A stretch of 64,000 nt of DNA. It comes from Andreesenia angusta (GTDB taxonomy: Bacteria > Bacillota > Clostridia > Tissierellales > Gottschalkiaceae). The stretch is from the NCBI RefSeq assembly GCF_001855385.1, contig NZ_MKIE01000002.1:62001-126000 (forward strand), written 5' to 3'. The notes beneath the pieces are model-generated. The model was not told the DNA's origin. It saw nothing but the letters and a program-made list of their open reading frames with translations, and ran no database searches. The translations under genes were made by a program, and so were the position numbers. Below are positions 23,443 through 33,370 of the stretch, in pieces (position 1 is the stretch's first letter; every line of letters starts with the position of its first letter).

Positions 23443-25023
23443 ATGGAAAAAGTTAAATTTACGGAACTAGGATTAGGTGAAGAAGTACTAAGAGCGATAG
23501 AGGATATGGGATTTGAAAACCCTTCAGATATACAGAGAGATGCTATACCTGTGCTTATGGAAGGTCACGACCTTATAGGACAGGCCCAGACGGGAACTGG
23601 AAAGACGCTTGCGTTTGGAGCGCCTATACTAAGCGGAATGGAAAAGACTAGAGGGCAGATAAAAGCTATAATGCTTACGCCTACTAGAGAGCTTGCAATA
23701 CAGGTAAGCGAAGAGCTTAAGAGAATCTCCAAGTACAAGGGAATCAAGACAACTGCTGTATACGGTGGTAGCTCTATACAGGACCAGATAAGAGCTATAA
23801 AGTCTAATACAGACATAGTTGTCGGAACTCCAGGAAGAGTGCTTGACCTTATAAGAAGAAGAGTCATAAGACTTGAAAATATAGAGTATCTAGTGCTTGA
23901 CGAGGCCGACGAGATGCTGAACATGGGATTCCTAGACGATATAGAGGAGATAGTTAGAAACTGTAACGAAGACAGACAGACTCTTCTTTTCTCGGCTACA
24001 ATGCCAGACAGAATAAAGGCGCTAGCTAGAAACTACATGAAGCCAGACCTTAAGCATGTCAAGATAGCTAAGAAGTCTATAACTACTGCGTCTGTTGAGC
24101 AGTTCTACTTTGAGACAAAGGCTAGAAACAGATTCGAGACGCTTTGTAGGATACTTGACTTCTATGCGCCTACTTCGTCTATAATCTTCTGCAATACAAA
24201 GAAGGAAGTTGACGAAATAGTTGCGAATCTTCAGAAAAAAGGCTACAGCGTAGAGGGAATGCACGGAGATATGACTCAGGGATTCAGGATGAGAACTCTT
24301 GAGAACTTCAGAGAGGGAACTATAAAAGTACTTGTGGCTACAGACGTAGCGGCAAGGGGAATAGACGTAAGCCACGTAACTCACGTTATAAACTACGGAC
24401 TTCCTTTCGAGACAGACTCTTATGTGCATAGAATAGGAAGAACTGGAAGAGCGAACAGAGAGGGAACTGCCTACACTATAGTGACTTCAAAGGACAAGCC
24501 TAAGCTAAAGCAGATCCAGAGAGTGCTTAAGTGTGTCATAGACAGAAAAGACATACCTAAGATAGAGGAGATATTCAAGGCCAAGAGCGAGCTTGTAATA
24601 AAGACTATAAGAGAAGAACTGGACAAGAAAGAGTACGAAGGATTTATAGAGATGGCCAAAGAGCTTACAGAGACAGACAGCGCTCTTGACATAATAGCTG
24701 TTCTCTTAAGCATGAAGTACAAAGAAGAGACGAGCTACGAGATGGACGACGACAGCATAGAGGGAACTGACTACATGAAGTCGGAGGAAGCTAGAATCTT
24801 TATAAACATAGGGAAGAAAGACGGAATCACCAAGAGAAAGCTGATAAGCTTCCTAGTGGATGAAGGGCATATGAAAGAGAACGCCATAAAGAACATAACT
24901 ATACTGGACAAATTCTCTTTCTTCAACCTGAAGTCGAAAGATGTGGAGAGACTGTTCAAGAGATGCCAAGGCAGAAAGTTCTGCAAGAGAGCTGTGAATA
25001 TGGAGATAGCTAAAGGTAAGTAA
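23443..25023 (+). CDS. DEAD-box RNA helicase (DeaD/CshA-like) with RNA-binding C-terminus
   Basis: 526 residues. All helicase motifs are seen: Q motif FENPSDIQRDAIP, AQTGTGKT, PTRELAIQ, TPGRVLD, DEADEMLNMGF, SATMP, VATDVAARGIDVSH and HRIGRTGRA. The C-terminal 90 residues (ARIFINIGKKDGITKRKL) form a DbpA/CsdA-type RNA-binding domain, suggesting a ribosome-assembly or cold-shock helicase. Inserted between rnhB and ylqG, a place not usual in Bacillus. GGAGG ribosome site; strong terminator follows. Confidence 0.95.
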   Translation: MEKVKFTELGLGEEVLRAIEDMGFENPSDIQRDAIPVLMEGHDLIGQAQTGTGKTLAFGAPILSGMEKTRGQIKAIMLTPTRELAIQVSEELKRISKYKGIKTTAVYGGSSIQDQIRAIKSNTDIVVGTPGRVLDLIRRRVIRLENIEYLVLDEADEMLNMGFLDDIEEIVRNCNEDRQTLLFSATMPDRIKALARNYMKPDLKHVKIAKKSITTASVEQFYFETKARNRFETLCRILDFYAPTSSIIFCNTKKEVDEIVANLQKKGYSVEGMHGDMTQGFRMRTLENFREGTIKVLVATDVAARGIDVSHVTHVINYGLPFETDSYVHRIGRTGRANREGTAYTIVTSKDKPKLKQIQRVLKCVIDRKDIPKIEEIFKAKSELVIKTIREELDKKEYEGFIEMAKELTETDSALDIIAVLLSMKYKEETSYEMDDDSIEGTDYMKSEEARIFINIGKKDGITKRKLISFLVDEGHMKENAIKNITILDKFSFFNLKSKDVERLFKRCQGRKFCKRAVNMEIAKGK

Positions 25024-25040
25024 AGAACAGAATATAGAAG

Positions 25041-25079
25041 AAAAAAATCAATAAAAGCAATTTTATTGATTTTTTTTTA
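25041..25079 (+). terminator. Intrinsic terminator of the helicase gene
   Basis: AAAAAAATCAATAAAA (25041-25056), loop GCAA, TTTTATTGATTTTTTTT: 16-bp A/T-rich stem with a long T-run. Confidence 0.88.
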
Positions 25080-25132
25080 TGTCTTAAGGGATGGATAGAA
25101 GAGTTCGATAATAGTCTTAGGTGGTGATTAGC

Positions 25133-26815
25133 TTGAGAATTAATATACCTATGGTCAGGAGCAACGAGTTTTCTGACCGAAACATGTTTGCGAAGCTGAA
25201 GCCAGGAGACAAGATAAGGGGCAAGGTGCTTGAAATAAAGGGTGACCTTGTGAGGCTGGAGCTGAGAAGCGGAGAAGTGGTGTACGGAAAGTCAGAGATT
25301 CCGCTTGATTTTTCCAATGAAAAGTTTATGAGTTTTATAGTTAAAGAGATGGGAGACAATATCCTGAGCCTTGTGCCGGACTACGACAGCATAGAGCTAA
25401 ACGACAACTACACCATAAAGAACGAGCGCCTTATAATGAACAAGGTATTAGAGTTCCTGGGCCTTGAAAAAAGCGACGAGAATATAGAGCTTGTAAAGAA
25501 CATGGTCAAGTTCAATATGCCTCTGGACTCTGACACGGTGCAGGAGAGCCTTAAATACATGGACAAGATCATATCTCTTCTGAATATAGAGCCGAGCGAG
25601 GATGCGTATGTGCTGAGCAAGAACATAGACCATATGAAGGAGGACCTTGCGAACTTCTTTAAGCTTCCAAAGGATGAGGCCGAGGCGAAGGCTCCGAGCG
25701 CTTCGGCAGAGGCTGGAGATTTTGAAGAACTTGAGTTCAAGGAGATAAACTACAGCAGAGACAAGCTGGCCTTGTCCTCAAAAGCTGAAGAGACAGCAGT
25801 AGGAAAGGAAGCTTCAAAAGGAGATGCGGCCTTGAAAGGGACAGTAGTTCAAGAGGGCGCAGATATCCCTGAGAAAGCCAATATTGAAAGGCTTAAAAGC
25901 CTAATAGACGCATTGGACAGGGACATAAAGCAGAAGATAGAGGGCGGTTCTCCGGAGCTGGAGGTGGCGGAAAAAGAAAGGCTTCAGATGGAAAAATCGC
26001 TCTACAAGAACGTCACAGATGAAGTGAAATCCGAGCTTCAAAAGCTCTTTCCAGAGGGCAAGCTCACGGAAAAAGACATACAGAAGCTAGTCTTTCTGAA
26101 CAGGGCTGAAGTCAAGGTATCGATAGAGAACCTTAAAAGCCTTGAGAGTATTTTAAAGGGCGAGAGCATATCGGGCGAACTTGAAAGCATCTTGGAGTCT
26201 GCCGTATCGGAGAAGCTCATACTGCCAGAGGACAAGCTAAAGCTTCAGAATATGGCTGAAAAGATAGTCTCAAAGCTTGGAGAGAAGGACATAGAAACCA
26301 TAAAGGAGTACAAGGAGAATATAAACGAGATATTGAAAGAGGTTTCAGAAAAGCTTTCCCAAGAAAGTCCCAAAAGCGAGCAACTGTCTAAACAGATTGG
26401 GAGCCTTGGGGAAAAGCTGGACATGTACAACAAGATAAATGAGAAGTCCATGTTTATGTTCATCCCTCTGAACGTGGAGAGAGACGAAGTGAAAGACAAG
26501 CTCTACTTTATGAGCAAACGAAGACACGGTGCTCAGTCGGAAACGATAAGGGCCTATATATCGCTTCAGACCGAGAATTTAGACAGGGTCAGCGCTGTAT
26601 GCGACTACAAGTACGGGAGGCTGGACATTTCATTTAGGGTGGGAAAAGAGAAGGTAGAGCTTTTTTCCAGCACAAAAGACGTGCTTAAAACGGCGCTTTC
26701 TTCAGTTGGCTATTCAGACGTAAATATAAATATAAAAGAGGACATACAGGAAGACATCTTGGATATGATGTCTGACGAGAGCAGCATAAACTATATGATA
26801 AATGTAAAGGTGTGA
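25133..26815 (+). CDS. YlqG-like protein with FliK-type C-terminal domain
   Basis: 560 residues. A short N-terminal beta-rich part (about 15-75, [18 protein letters not shown]) is followed by a long, Lys/Glu-rich helical linker. The C-terminal ~100 residues ([20 protein letters not shown], then [13 protein letters not shown] helix) resemble the hook-length-control domain of FliK. AGGTGGTGAT precedes TTG 25133. It is followed at once by a FlhB-C-like gene. Placed like ylqG of Bacillus, whose role is unknown. The FliK-FlhB pairing of domains suggests a substrate-specificity switch, but this is inference and the assignment is structural by eye. Confidence 0.65.
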   Translation: MRINIPMVRSNEFSDRNMFAKLKPGDKIRGKVLEIKGDLVRLELRSGEVVYGKSEIPLDFSNEKFMSFIVKEMGDNILSLVPDYDSIELNDNYTIKNERLIMNKVLEFLGLEKSDENIELVKNMVKFNMPLDSDTVQESLKYMDKIISLLNIEPSEDAYVLSKNIDHMKEDLANFFKLPKDEAEAKAPSASAEAGDFEELEFKEINYSRDKLALSSKAEETAVGKEASKGDAALKGTVVQEGADIPEKANIERLKSLIDALDRDIKQKIEGGSPELEVAEKERLQMEKSLYKNVTDEVKSELQKLFPEGKLTEKDIQKLVFLNRAEVKVSIENLKSLESILKGESISGELESILESAVSEKLILPEDKLKLQNMAEKIVSKLGEKDIETIKEYKENINEILKEVSEKLSQESPKSEQLSKQIGSLGEKLDMYNKINEKSMFMFIPLNVERDEVKDKLYFMSKRRHGAQSETIRAYISLQTENLDRVSAVCDYKYGRLDISFRVGKEKVELFSSTKDVLKTALSSVGYSDVNINIKEDIQEDILDMMSDESSINYMINVKV

Positions 26816-26820
26816 TTGTC

Positions 26821-27102
26821 TTGGCGTTAGAGAAGAACGAAGCGGAAAAGCTGGCGGTGGCCCTCAAGTACGACAAGGAGTCTGGGGAGGCTCCTAAAGT
26901 CGTGGCGAAAGGCCGCGGAGAAGTGGCGAAGAACATAGTCGAAAAAGGCAAGGAGTCTGGGGTGGAGTCTATAGAAAACCCCATTTTGGCAAAGGACCTT
27001 ATGATGCTCGAACTCCAGGAAGAGATACCGGAAGCGCTGTACCAGGCGGTTGCAGAGGTCATGGCATATATATACAGACTGGACTCGGAGTCAAAATGGT
27101 AG
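26821..27102 (+). CDS. ylqH: FlhB C-terminal-domain-like protein (YlqH)
   Basis: 93 residues. It aligns with the part of FlhB that follows the autocleavage site: [20 protein letters not shown] here against GIKYDKDLYDAPYIIAKGQD in the FlhB encoded at 53.8-55.0 kb, ending in [13 protein letters not shown] versus SVAEVLAYVYSLN. The NPTH cleavage tetrad itself is absent, so it is like a pre-cut FlhB-CC. AAAGGTG lies 9 bases before TTG 26821. Soluble; ends seven bases into yraN. Confidence 0.88.
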   Translation: MALEKNEAEKLAVALKYDKESGEAPKVVAKGRGEVAKNIVEKGKESGVESIENPILAKDLMMLELQEEIPEALYQAVAEVMAYIYRLDSESKW

Positions 27103-27449
27103 ATAGGAAAGCTATAGGAGACATAGGAGAACAGCTGGCTGTGGAGCACCTAGAAAAGCGGGGACATAAGATAAGAAACAGAAACTACAGAAACAGAACT
27201 GGAGAGATAGACGTAGTCAGTTCATACGGCGTGTATATAGTCTTTACGGAGGTGAAAGCAAGATCTGGCCTTATATACGGAAGGCCTGGCGAGTCTGTAG
27301 ACTATAGAAAGATTAAGAAGATAAGGCGAGTTGCTGAGGGCTATCTTCAGCGCAAGAACATATGGGATTTACAGCCTAGGTTTGACGTAATAGAGGTGCT
27401 GTTTAAAGGCGGAGAAACTGAGATAAACCATATAGAGAATGCATTCTAA
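27096..27449 (+). CDS. yraN: YraN family protein (UPF0102), endonuclease-fold
   Basis: 117 residues with the RecB/Holliday-junction-nuclease-like core: [10 protein letters not shown] (Asp), FTEVKAR (Glu-x-Lys) after an early [16 protein letters not shown]. Role unknown, widely conserved; active-site residues are intact. ATG 27096 lies inside the end of ylqH. Followed by a bidirectional terminator. Confidence 0.92.
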   Translation: MVDRKAIGDIGEQLAVEHLEKRGHKIRNRNYRNRTGEIDVVSSYGVYIVFTEVKARSGLIYGRPGESVDYRKIKKIRRVAEGYLQRKNIWDLQPRFDVIEVLFKGGETEINHIENAF

Positions 27450-27452
27450 TAT

Positions 27453-27486
27453 AAAAAAATCATAGTCCGAAGACTATGATTTTTTT
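27453..27486. terminator. Bidirectional intrinsic terminator
   Basis: AAAAAAATCATAGTC (27453-27467), loop CGAA, GACTATGATTTTTTT (27472-27486): 15-bp perfect stem between convergent yraN and cyclophilin genes; its edge includes the cyclophilin stop codon. Confidence 0.92.
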
Positions 27487-28000
27487 AGTACTTTTCTACC
27501 TCTTCAACTTCGTAGCCGTTTAGCTCTACAGTTACAGACTCCATAATTACATCTTCAAGAGGCTTGTCTGCAGGGTCTGTCTTGGAGTCAGCTATGCTGT
27601 CCACGACTTCAAGCCCTTCCACTATCTTTCCGAAGGCTGCATACATGCCGTCTAGATGTGGAGAGTCCTTGTGCATAAGGAAGAACTGGCTTCCACCAGA
27701 GTTTGGATCCATAGCTCTGGCCATAGATATAACTCCTCTTTCGTGCTTAAGCTCGTTCTTCACTCCGTTTGACTTAAACTCGCCTCTGATCGAGTATCCA
27801 GGTCCGCCTATCCCTATTCCCTCAGGGCAACCTCCCTGTATCATAAATCCCTTAATGACTCTGTGAAAAGTTAGACCGTTGTAGAATCCTTCGCTCACTA
27901 GGTTTATAAAGTTGCTAGCTGACTGAGGTGCGTACTCAGGCATAAGCTCTATCACTATATTGCCTTTGTCTTTGACTTTCATCGTAACTACTGGGTTCAT
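27485..28000 (-). CDS. Peptidyl-prolyl cis-trans isomerase, cyclophilin type
   Basis: 171 residues. Cyclophilin core: YAPQSASNFINLVSEGFYNG, TFHRVIKGFMIQGGCP (catalytic Arg), GVISMARAMDPNSGGSQFF and DGMYAAFGKIVEG. No signal peptide, so cytoplasmic. ATG 28000 has TGGAGGT 8 bases upstream; the longer frame to 28015 has none. An extended -10 lies at 28036-28044. The small DUF3787 gene lies upstream on the same strand. Confidence 0.95.
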   Translation of the reverse strand: MNPVVTMKVKDKGNIVIELMPEYAPQSASNFINLVSEGFYNGLTFHRVIKGFMIQGGCPEGIGIGGPGYSIRGEFKSNGVKNELKHERGVISMARAMDPNSGGSQFFLMHKDSPHLDGMYAAFGKIVEGLEVVDSIADSKTDPADKPLEDVIMESVTVELNGYEVEEVEKY

Positions 28001-28035
28001 ATAAAATACCTCCATATCATCTTTTATAGACCTCT

Positions 28036-28044
28036 ATTATACCA
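28036..28044 (-). promoter_or_regulatory. Extended -10 promoter of the cyclophilin gene
   Basis: On the minus strand TGGTATAAT (28044 to 28036), a consensus -10 with TGN, about 36 bases before the ATG. No clear -35. Confidence 0.6.
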
Positions 28045-28066
28045 TAGCCAGCGAATTGGAATTGTA

Positions 28067-28219
28067 CTATTTTTTGTTTTCTTCAACCCAGTCTTTTGCC
28101 ACCTCTACATTCTCCTCTGCTGGAATCGGCACATCGGTCTTCTCTTTTTTCTTATCTACGTCGGCCCAGGCTGCATTTCTGTTGCTCTCTTTTACTGTTT
28201 TTTTCTTGCACTTGTCCAT
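28067..28219 (-). CDS. DUF3787-type small protein (50 aa)
   Basis: MDKCKKKTVKESNRNAAWAD... then VPIPAEENVEVAKDWVEENK. The NxxAAWAD block and the closing VPIP-E-V-AK-WV-EN pattern are those of the DUF3787 clostridial family; function unknown. CAGGGGGGATT ribosome site. Basic N-terminus, acidic C-terminus, no membrane helix. Confidence 0.78.
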   Translation of the reverse strand: MDKCKKKTVKESNRNAAWADVDKKKEKTDVPIPAEENVEVAKDWVEENKK

Positions 28220-28343
28220 TTTAATCCCCCCTGTAAATATTTCGTATACATAATATATCTCCCCAAAAGAGGATTTTAAACAAAAAACTTAAATATTTAT
28301 AGTAGAGAAGCAAAATAAAAATAAAGAGAAGAGAGGCGGTTTT

Positions 28344-29852
28344 ATGCTTTCAAAGGTAAGGACATGTGTGCTTAACGGCATAGAAGGTGTAGATGTGGAG
28401 GTGGAGACCGATATATCGATTGGGCTTCCGAACTTCAACATAGTGGGGCTTGCCGACACGTCTATAAGAGAGTCTAAAGACAGGGTGAGGGCGGCCATAA
28501 AAAACAGCGGCTATCAGTTCCCTATAAGCAGGATAACTACGAATTTAGCGCCGGCCAACGTCAGGAAAGAGGGGTCGCATCTAGACCTTCCCATAGCTCT
28601 CGGGATAATGAAGTCGACTGGGGAGATTCGAGGGGAGATTTCGGAAATGGCTTTTATAGGGGAACTGTCGCTAGACGGGAAATTGAAGCGGATAGACGGG
28701 GCGCTTCCTGCCGTGCTCTACCTTAAGAAGTCTGGAGTCAGGAGAGTGGTAGTACCGGAGGAAAACAAAAGAGAAGCTGGGGTGGTCAGGGGAATCGAAG
28801 TCATAGCCCCAGAGAGTCTAGGAGAGCTTGTGGGGTATTTAAACGGAGAGAGTGACATAGATCCCTATACCTGCGAATTAGCTCGGCCAAGGAGCTTGTT
28901 AGGGCTTGACTACAGCGAAGTAAAGGGCCAGCTTGCGGCCAAGAGAGCTATAGAGATAGCTGCTGCCGGATTCCACAATATGATCATGATAGGGCCTAGG
29001 GGGTCTGGAAAGACAATGCTTGCAAAGCGCATACCTTCAATTATGCCGGAGCCCACTTTTGAGGAGTGTCTTGAGATGACAAATATATACAGCGTTTCAG
29101 GCTTGCTGGGTGAGAGTTGCTTGATATCTGAAAGGCCTTTTCGGTCTCCACATCACACCGTGTCTTCCGCTGCGCTATCTGGGGGAGGGATAAATCCAAA
29201 GCCTGGAGAGCTGTCTCTTGCCCACAAGGGAGTGCTCTTTTTAGACGAACTTCCGGAATTCAAGAAGCCTTCCATAGAAGTGCTGAGGCAGCCTCTAGAG
29301 GACAGAGAGATAAATATCTCAAGGGTGAACGGAAAGACCAAGTATCCCTGCGACATAATGCTTGTAGCGGCCATGAATCCCTGCCCTTGTGGAAACTATG
29401 GCACCACGAAAAACTGTAGCTGTTCGCAGTTTCAGGTGGACCGGTATATATCGAGAATAAGCGGGCCGGTGTTAGACAGGCTGGACATCCATGTAGAAGT
29501 CGGAAGGCTTGAGTACGAAGAGCTAGAGGGAGAGATGGTGTCTGAAAGCTCGGAAAGAATCAAGAAAAGAGTTGAAAGAGCCAGAGAAATCCAAAAAGAG
29601 AGACAGGGAGAAGGCGTATACAACTCGCGCTTTTCGACAGATCAGGTGAAAAGATACTGCGCGCTTGACTCCGAGACCAAGAAGATAATGAAAGAAGCGT
29701 TTAAGGCCATGGGACTTAGCGCAAGGTCCTACGACAAGATAATAAAGATCTCAAGGACGATTGCGGATCTGGCAGAGGAAGAAAATATAAAGAGGGACCA
29801 TGTGCTGGAAGCTGTGCAGTACAGAAGTCTGGAGAGGAAGTACTGGAGATGA
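28344..29852 (+). CDS. comM: YifB/ComM family Mg-chelatase-like ATPase
   Basis: 502 residues. N-terminal Lon-protease-like domain (SIGLPNFNIVGLADTSIRES, NLAPANVRKEGSHLDLPIAL), AAA+ domain with GPRGSGKTMLAKRIPSIMP Walker A, FRSPHHTVS and LDELPEF Walker B, and a C-terminal Mg_chelatase_C. ComM is a branch-migration helicase in natural transformation. Overlaps dprA by ATGA, so the two form one DNA-processing unit. GAGAGGCGG ribosome site. Confidence 0.94.
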   Translation: MLSKVRTCVLNGIEGVDVEVETDISIGLPNFNIVGLADTSIRESKDRVRAAIKNSGYQFPISRITTNLAPANVRKEGSHLDLPIALGIMKSTGEIRGEISEMAFIGELSLDGKLKRIDGALPAVLYLKKSGVRRVVVPEENKREAGVVRGIEVIAPESLGELVGYLNGESDIDPYTCELARPRSLLGLDYSEVKGQLAAKRAIEIAAAGFHNMIMIGPRGSGKTMLAKRIPSIMPEPTFEECLEMTNIYSVSGLLGESCLISERPFRSPHHTVSSAALSGGGINPKPGELSLAHKGVLFLDELPEFKKPSIEVLRQPLEDREINISRVNGKTKYPCDIMLVAAMNPCPCGNYGTTKNCSCSQFQVDRYISRISGPVLDRLDIHVEVGRLEYEELEGEMVSESSERIKKRVERAREIQKERQGEGVYNSRFSTDQVKRYCALDSETKKIMKEAFKAMGLSARSYDKIIKISRTIADLAEEENIKRDHVLEAVQYRSLERKYWR

Positions 29853-30943
29853 AGGAAAGGGATATACTTATATGGCTTAACGGGCTTGCTGGGATAAACA
29901 ACAGGTATATGGAGAAGCTGGACTCTGAAATTGAGGACATTACCTCTCTCTGGCATATGGACAGGGCAGAGGTGGAGGCGATAGAGGGGATAGGGAAGAC
30001 TCTGAAGCGCAGCATGGCGAGTTGCCGAGACATCGAGAGCTACAGAGAGATGCTTGAAAACACGAAAAAGCAGGGGATAGATATACTGACTATAAGAGAT
30101 GTGGGATATCCGAAAAGCCTCAGGGAGATTCCGGATGCGCCCAGGGTCCTGTATATAAAAGGAGAGCTCAAGCCTGAAGATGAACTGGCCATCTCTGTAG
30201 TCGGGCCTAGAAAGGCCAGCCAGTACGGACTTTGGGCGGCAGAGACACTCGCCAGAGAGCTCTCTGTTCGAGGCATAACGGTGGTAAGCGGAATGGCTCT
30301 AGGAGTAGATGCGGCTGCACATATGGCCGCACTGGACAGTGGAGGGAGGACTGTGGCGGTGCTTGGAACGGGGGTGGACGTAGTATATCCTTCCAAGAAC
30401 AGGCATCTGTACGAGAGGATAATCCAAAACGGCGCTGTAATATCTGAGTTTCCGCCTGGAACTAAGGGGCTTCCCTACAGGTTTCCGCAGAGAAACAGGA
30501 TAGTCAGCGGGCTTTCTGTGGGGACTATAATAGTAGAGGCTGGGGAGAAGAGTGGGACGCTGACCACCGCCCAGCACTGCCTAGACCAGGGCAGAGAGGT
30601 GTTCGCAGTTCCAGGGAATATAAACAGCGTCTACAGCAAAGGCACAAATTCTCTGATACAGGACGGGGCCAAGCTTGTGATGGATATAGACGATATCCTT
30701 TCAGAGGTTAAGGATCTTGAGGGTTTAAGTCTTGGAGTCAGAGCAGAAGAGATGGAGTCGTTGAGCTCTCTAGAAAAAAGAGTCCTGGGTGTCATGGTAG
30801 AGCCTATGGGAGCGGAACTCATTTCGATTGCACTTGGGGAACCGCTACCCGATGTAATGGGAATACTGACTGTGCTTGAAATAAAAGGAAAAGTAAAGCG
30901 CTGGAAAGGAGGCGTATTCTGCAGAGTGAAAATAATTTCTTAA
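29849..30943 (+). CDS. dprA: DNA processing protein DprA
   Basis: 364 residues. Rossmann fold with VVGPRKASQYG, SGMALGVDAAAHMAAL, AVLGTGVDVVYPSKN and PQRNRIVSGLS motifs, an N-terminal SAM-like region and a C-terminal winged helix. Loads RecA on incoming single strands. Usual pocket sequence GSR is GPR here. Start overlaps comM. Conserved order comM-dprA-topA. Confidence 0.95.
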   Translation: MKERDILIWLNGLAGINNRYMEKLDSEIEDITSLWHMDRAEVEAIEGIGKTLKRSMASCRDIESYREMLENTKKQGIDILTIRDVGYPKSLREIPDAPRVLYIKGELKPEDELAISVVGPRKASQYGLWAAETLARELSVRGITVVSGMALGVDAAAHMAALDSGGRTVAVLGTGVDVVYPSKNRHLYERIIQNGAVISEFPPGTKGLPYRFPQRNRIVSGLSVGTIIVEAGEKSGTLTTAQHCLDQGREVFAVPGNINSVYSKGTNSLIQDGAKLVMDIDDILSEVKDLEGLSLGVRAEEMESLSSLEKRVLGVMVEPMGAELISIALGEPLPDVMGILTVLEIKGKVKRWKGGVFCRVKIIS

Positions 30944-31044
30944 AACAGTAGTAATTAGTGTGAATTTATGTTAAGTTTTAAAAGAAACGGTTTGAGACGC
31001 AGCAATGCTTTAAACTCCGTATACAAAAAGATGGAGGTGGTTGT

Positions 31045-33123
31045 ATGGCCAAGTCTTTAGTTATAGTAGAGTCTCCAGCTAAGGCAAAGACCATATCCAA
31101 GTTTCTAGGGCGTAACTACAAAGTTAAGGCCTCGGTGGGACACGTTAGGGATCTCCCGAAGAGCAAGCTTGGAATTGACATAGAGGAAAACTTCGAGCCA
31201 AACTATATAACTATAAGGGGGAAAGGCCCTGTTATAAAGGAGCTTAAGTCGGAGGCCAAGAAGGCTGATAAAGTGTATTTGGCTACTGACCCCGACAGAG
31301 AGGGAGAAGCCATTTCGTGGCATCTTTCATATATACTCGGTCTAGATGAAGACAAAGACATAAGGATAGAGTTCAACGAGATAACGAAAGACGCTGTAAA
31401 AAACGCAATAAAGAACCCCAGGAAGATAAACAGGAACTTGGTAGATGCCCAACAGGCGAGAAGGGTGCTGGACAGGCTTGTTGGATACAAGATAAGCCCG
31501 CTGCTCTGGAAAAAGGTCAAGAAGGGGCTCAGTGCCGGAAGGGTTCAGTCTATAGCTACAAAGATCATATGCGACAGGGAGAAGGAGATCGACGATTTCG
31601 ACCCTAAAGAGTACTGGAGCATAGACGCTGAATTTATAAAAGACAGAAAGAAGTTCAGTGGCAGTTTTTACGGAGTAGAGGAGTCGGGCAAGGAAAAGAA
31701 GCTTGAAATTCCGAACGAAGAAGAAGCGAGCAAGATAATGGAAGTGCTGAAGCGGGAGAAGTACAATGTAAAGTCCATAAAGAAGGGAAAGCGAAAGAGA
31801 AATCCTTATGCGCCCTATACTACTAGTAGCCTCCAACAGGACGCCTCCAAGAAAATAAACTTTTCTACAAAGAAGACCATGATAGTTGCACAGCAGCTAT
31901 ATGAAGGGGTCGACATAAAGGGAGAGGGCAGCGTAGGACTTGTGACGTATATAAGAACCGACTCGACTAGGGTGTCTAGCGAGGCGAAAGAGAAGGTGTC
32001 TGAGTACATCCTCGAGAAATACGGTCAGGAGTACCTCGGTCAAGGAACTGTAAGCAAGAAAAGCAAAGGCGGACAGGACGCCCACGAAGCAATAAGGCCT
32101 ACATATGTAGACAAGGACCCAGAGACTATAAAGGAATCGCTGAGTAAAGAGCAGTACAAGCTCTACAAGATGATATGGGACAGGTTTGTGGCAAGCCAGA
32201 TGACTCCGGCTGAATTCGAGACTTTGAACATATCTATAAAGGCAGGAGACTACATCTTCAGGGCCAGCGGATCAAGGATCCTGTTTGACGGATTCCTAAA
32301 GCTCTACAAGCTAGACGACACAAAAGACGTCATATTGCCAGAGCTTGAGGAAGGGGAGGAGCTGAAGCTTCAAAAGCTAGACCCGAAGCAGCACTTCACA
32401 CAGCCTCCGCCTAGGTACTCTGAGGCCACACTTGTAAAGACGCTAGAGGAGCTTGGGATAGGAAGACCGAGTACGTATGCGCCGACTATAAGCACCATAC
32501 TCGCTAGAGGGTATGTGGCACTTGAGAAAAAGGCATTTATGCCTACAGAGCTAGGTCTCATAGTGACAGAGCTGCTAGAGCAGTACTTCAAGGACATACT
32601 CGACCAGGAGTTCACAGCCAATCTAGAGGGCAATCTTGACAAGATAGAGCTGGGAGAGAAGGATTGGAAAGACATAGTCTCTGATTTCTATGGAAGCTTC
32701 AGGAAAGAGCTTGAAATAGCGGAAGAAGAGATGAAAAACGTAGAGATAAAGGATGAAGTTACAGACATAATCTGCGAGAAATGCGGAAGGAACATGGTGA
32801 TAAAGATGGGAAGGTACGGAAAATTTCTGGCCTGCCCTGGATACCCGGAATGTCAAAATGCGAAACCGCTTATTTCAGATATAGGGATAGAATGCCCTAA
32901 GTGCGAAGACGGCAAGATAGCCGAGAGAAGGAGCAAGAAAGGCAGGGTATTCTACGGATGCACAAACTACCCTGAATGCGATTTCGTCTCTTGGGACAAG
33001 CCTATAGATAGAAAATGCCCTGAATGCGGAGAGATACTTCTGGAAAAGGCGACCAAGAAAAAGAAAAAAATAATCTGTAGCAACTCTGAATGTAATTATT
33101 CGGAAGAGCATAGCCTGGACTAG
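31045..33123 (+). CDS. topA: DNA topoisomerase I (type IA)
   Basis: 692 residues. TOPRIM domain VESPAKAKTISKFLG and DPDREGEAISWHL, catalytic Tyr in VTYIRTDSTRVS (about residue 300), and three C-terminal four-Cys zinc ribbons (CEKCG...CPGYPEC, CPKCEDG...CTNYPEC, CPECGE...CSNSEC). Relaxes negative supercoils. GGAGGTGG ribosome site. In Bacillus codY/hslVU/xerC come next; here a strong terminator and the flagellar operon follow directly. Confidence 0.98.
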   Translation: MAKSLVIVESPAKAKTISKFLGRNYKVKASVGHVRDLPKSKLGIDIEENFEPNYITIRGKGPVIKELKSEAKKADKVYLATDPDREGEAISWHLSYILGLDEDKDIRIEFNEITKDAVKNAIKNPRKINRNLVDAQQARRVLDRLVGYKISPLLWKKVKKGLSAGRVQSIATKIICDREKEIDDFDPKEYWSIDAEFIKDRKKFSGSFYGVEESGKEKKLEIPNEEEASKIMEVLKREKYNVKSIKKGKRKRNPYAPYTTSSLQQDASKKINFSTKKTMIVAQQLYEGVDIKGEGSVGLVTYIRTDSTRVSSEAKEKVSEYILEKYGQEYLGQGTVSKKSKGGQDAHEAIRPTYVDKDPETIKESLSKEQYKLYKMIWDRFVASQMTPAEFETLNISIKAGDYIFRASGSRILFDGFLKLYKLDDTKDVILPELEEGEELKLQKLDPKQHFTQPPPRYSEATLVKTLEELGIGRPSTYAPTISTILARGYVALEKKAFMPTELGLIVTELLEQYFKDILDQEFTANLEGNLDKIELGEKDWKDIVSDFYGSFRKELEIAEEEMKNVEIKDEVTDIICEKCGRNMVIKMGRYGKFLACPGYPECQNAKPLISDIGIECPKCEDGKIAERRSKKGRVFYGCTNYPECDFVSWDKPIDRKCPECGEILLEKATKKKKKIICSNSECNYSEEHSLD

Positions 33124-33131
33124 TCAAGGCA

Positions 33132-33173
33132 AATAAACTCAGGATATGTTTGCATAAATATCCTGAGTTTATT
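33132..33173 (+). terminator. Intrinsic terminator of topA
   Basis: AATAAACTCAGGATAT (33132-33147), 10-base loop, ATATCCTGAGTTTATT (33158-33173): perfect 16-bp stem. The 197 bases to flgB then hold a TATAAT at about 33300 and AT-rich DNA but no riboswitch or sigma-D site that I can see. Confidence 0.9.
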
Positions 33174-33370
33174 CAATAAAGAGACTATATGGCAAGGATT
33201 AAAAGGACAATAGTCCCAATTAATGGGTGGATTGAATGAAAAAAAATGAAACTCTTCTCAAATATATAAAAATAGATTAATATATAAGGTGTGGGTTTAT
33301 AATTAATAGTACATAAAAGCTTTTTATAGCTATTTTTTGGGCAAATAATGAAAGCGGGAGGAAGCGTGGA

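Noticed and set aside
33174..33370. Possible c-di-GMP riboswitch or sigma-D promoter before flgB
   Set aside because: None of the conserved riboswitch blocks and no TAAA-N15-GCCGATAA-like site can be found; only A/T-rich DNA and a TATAAT.
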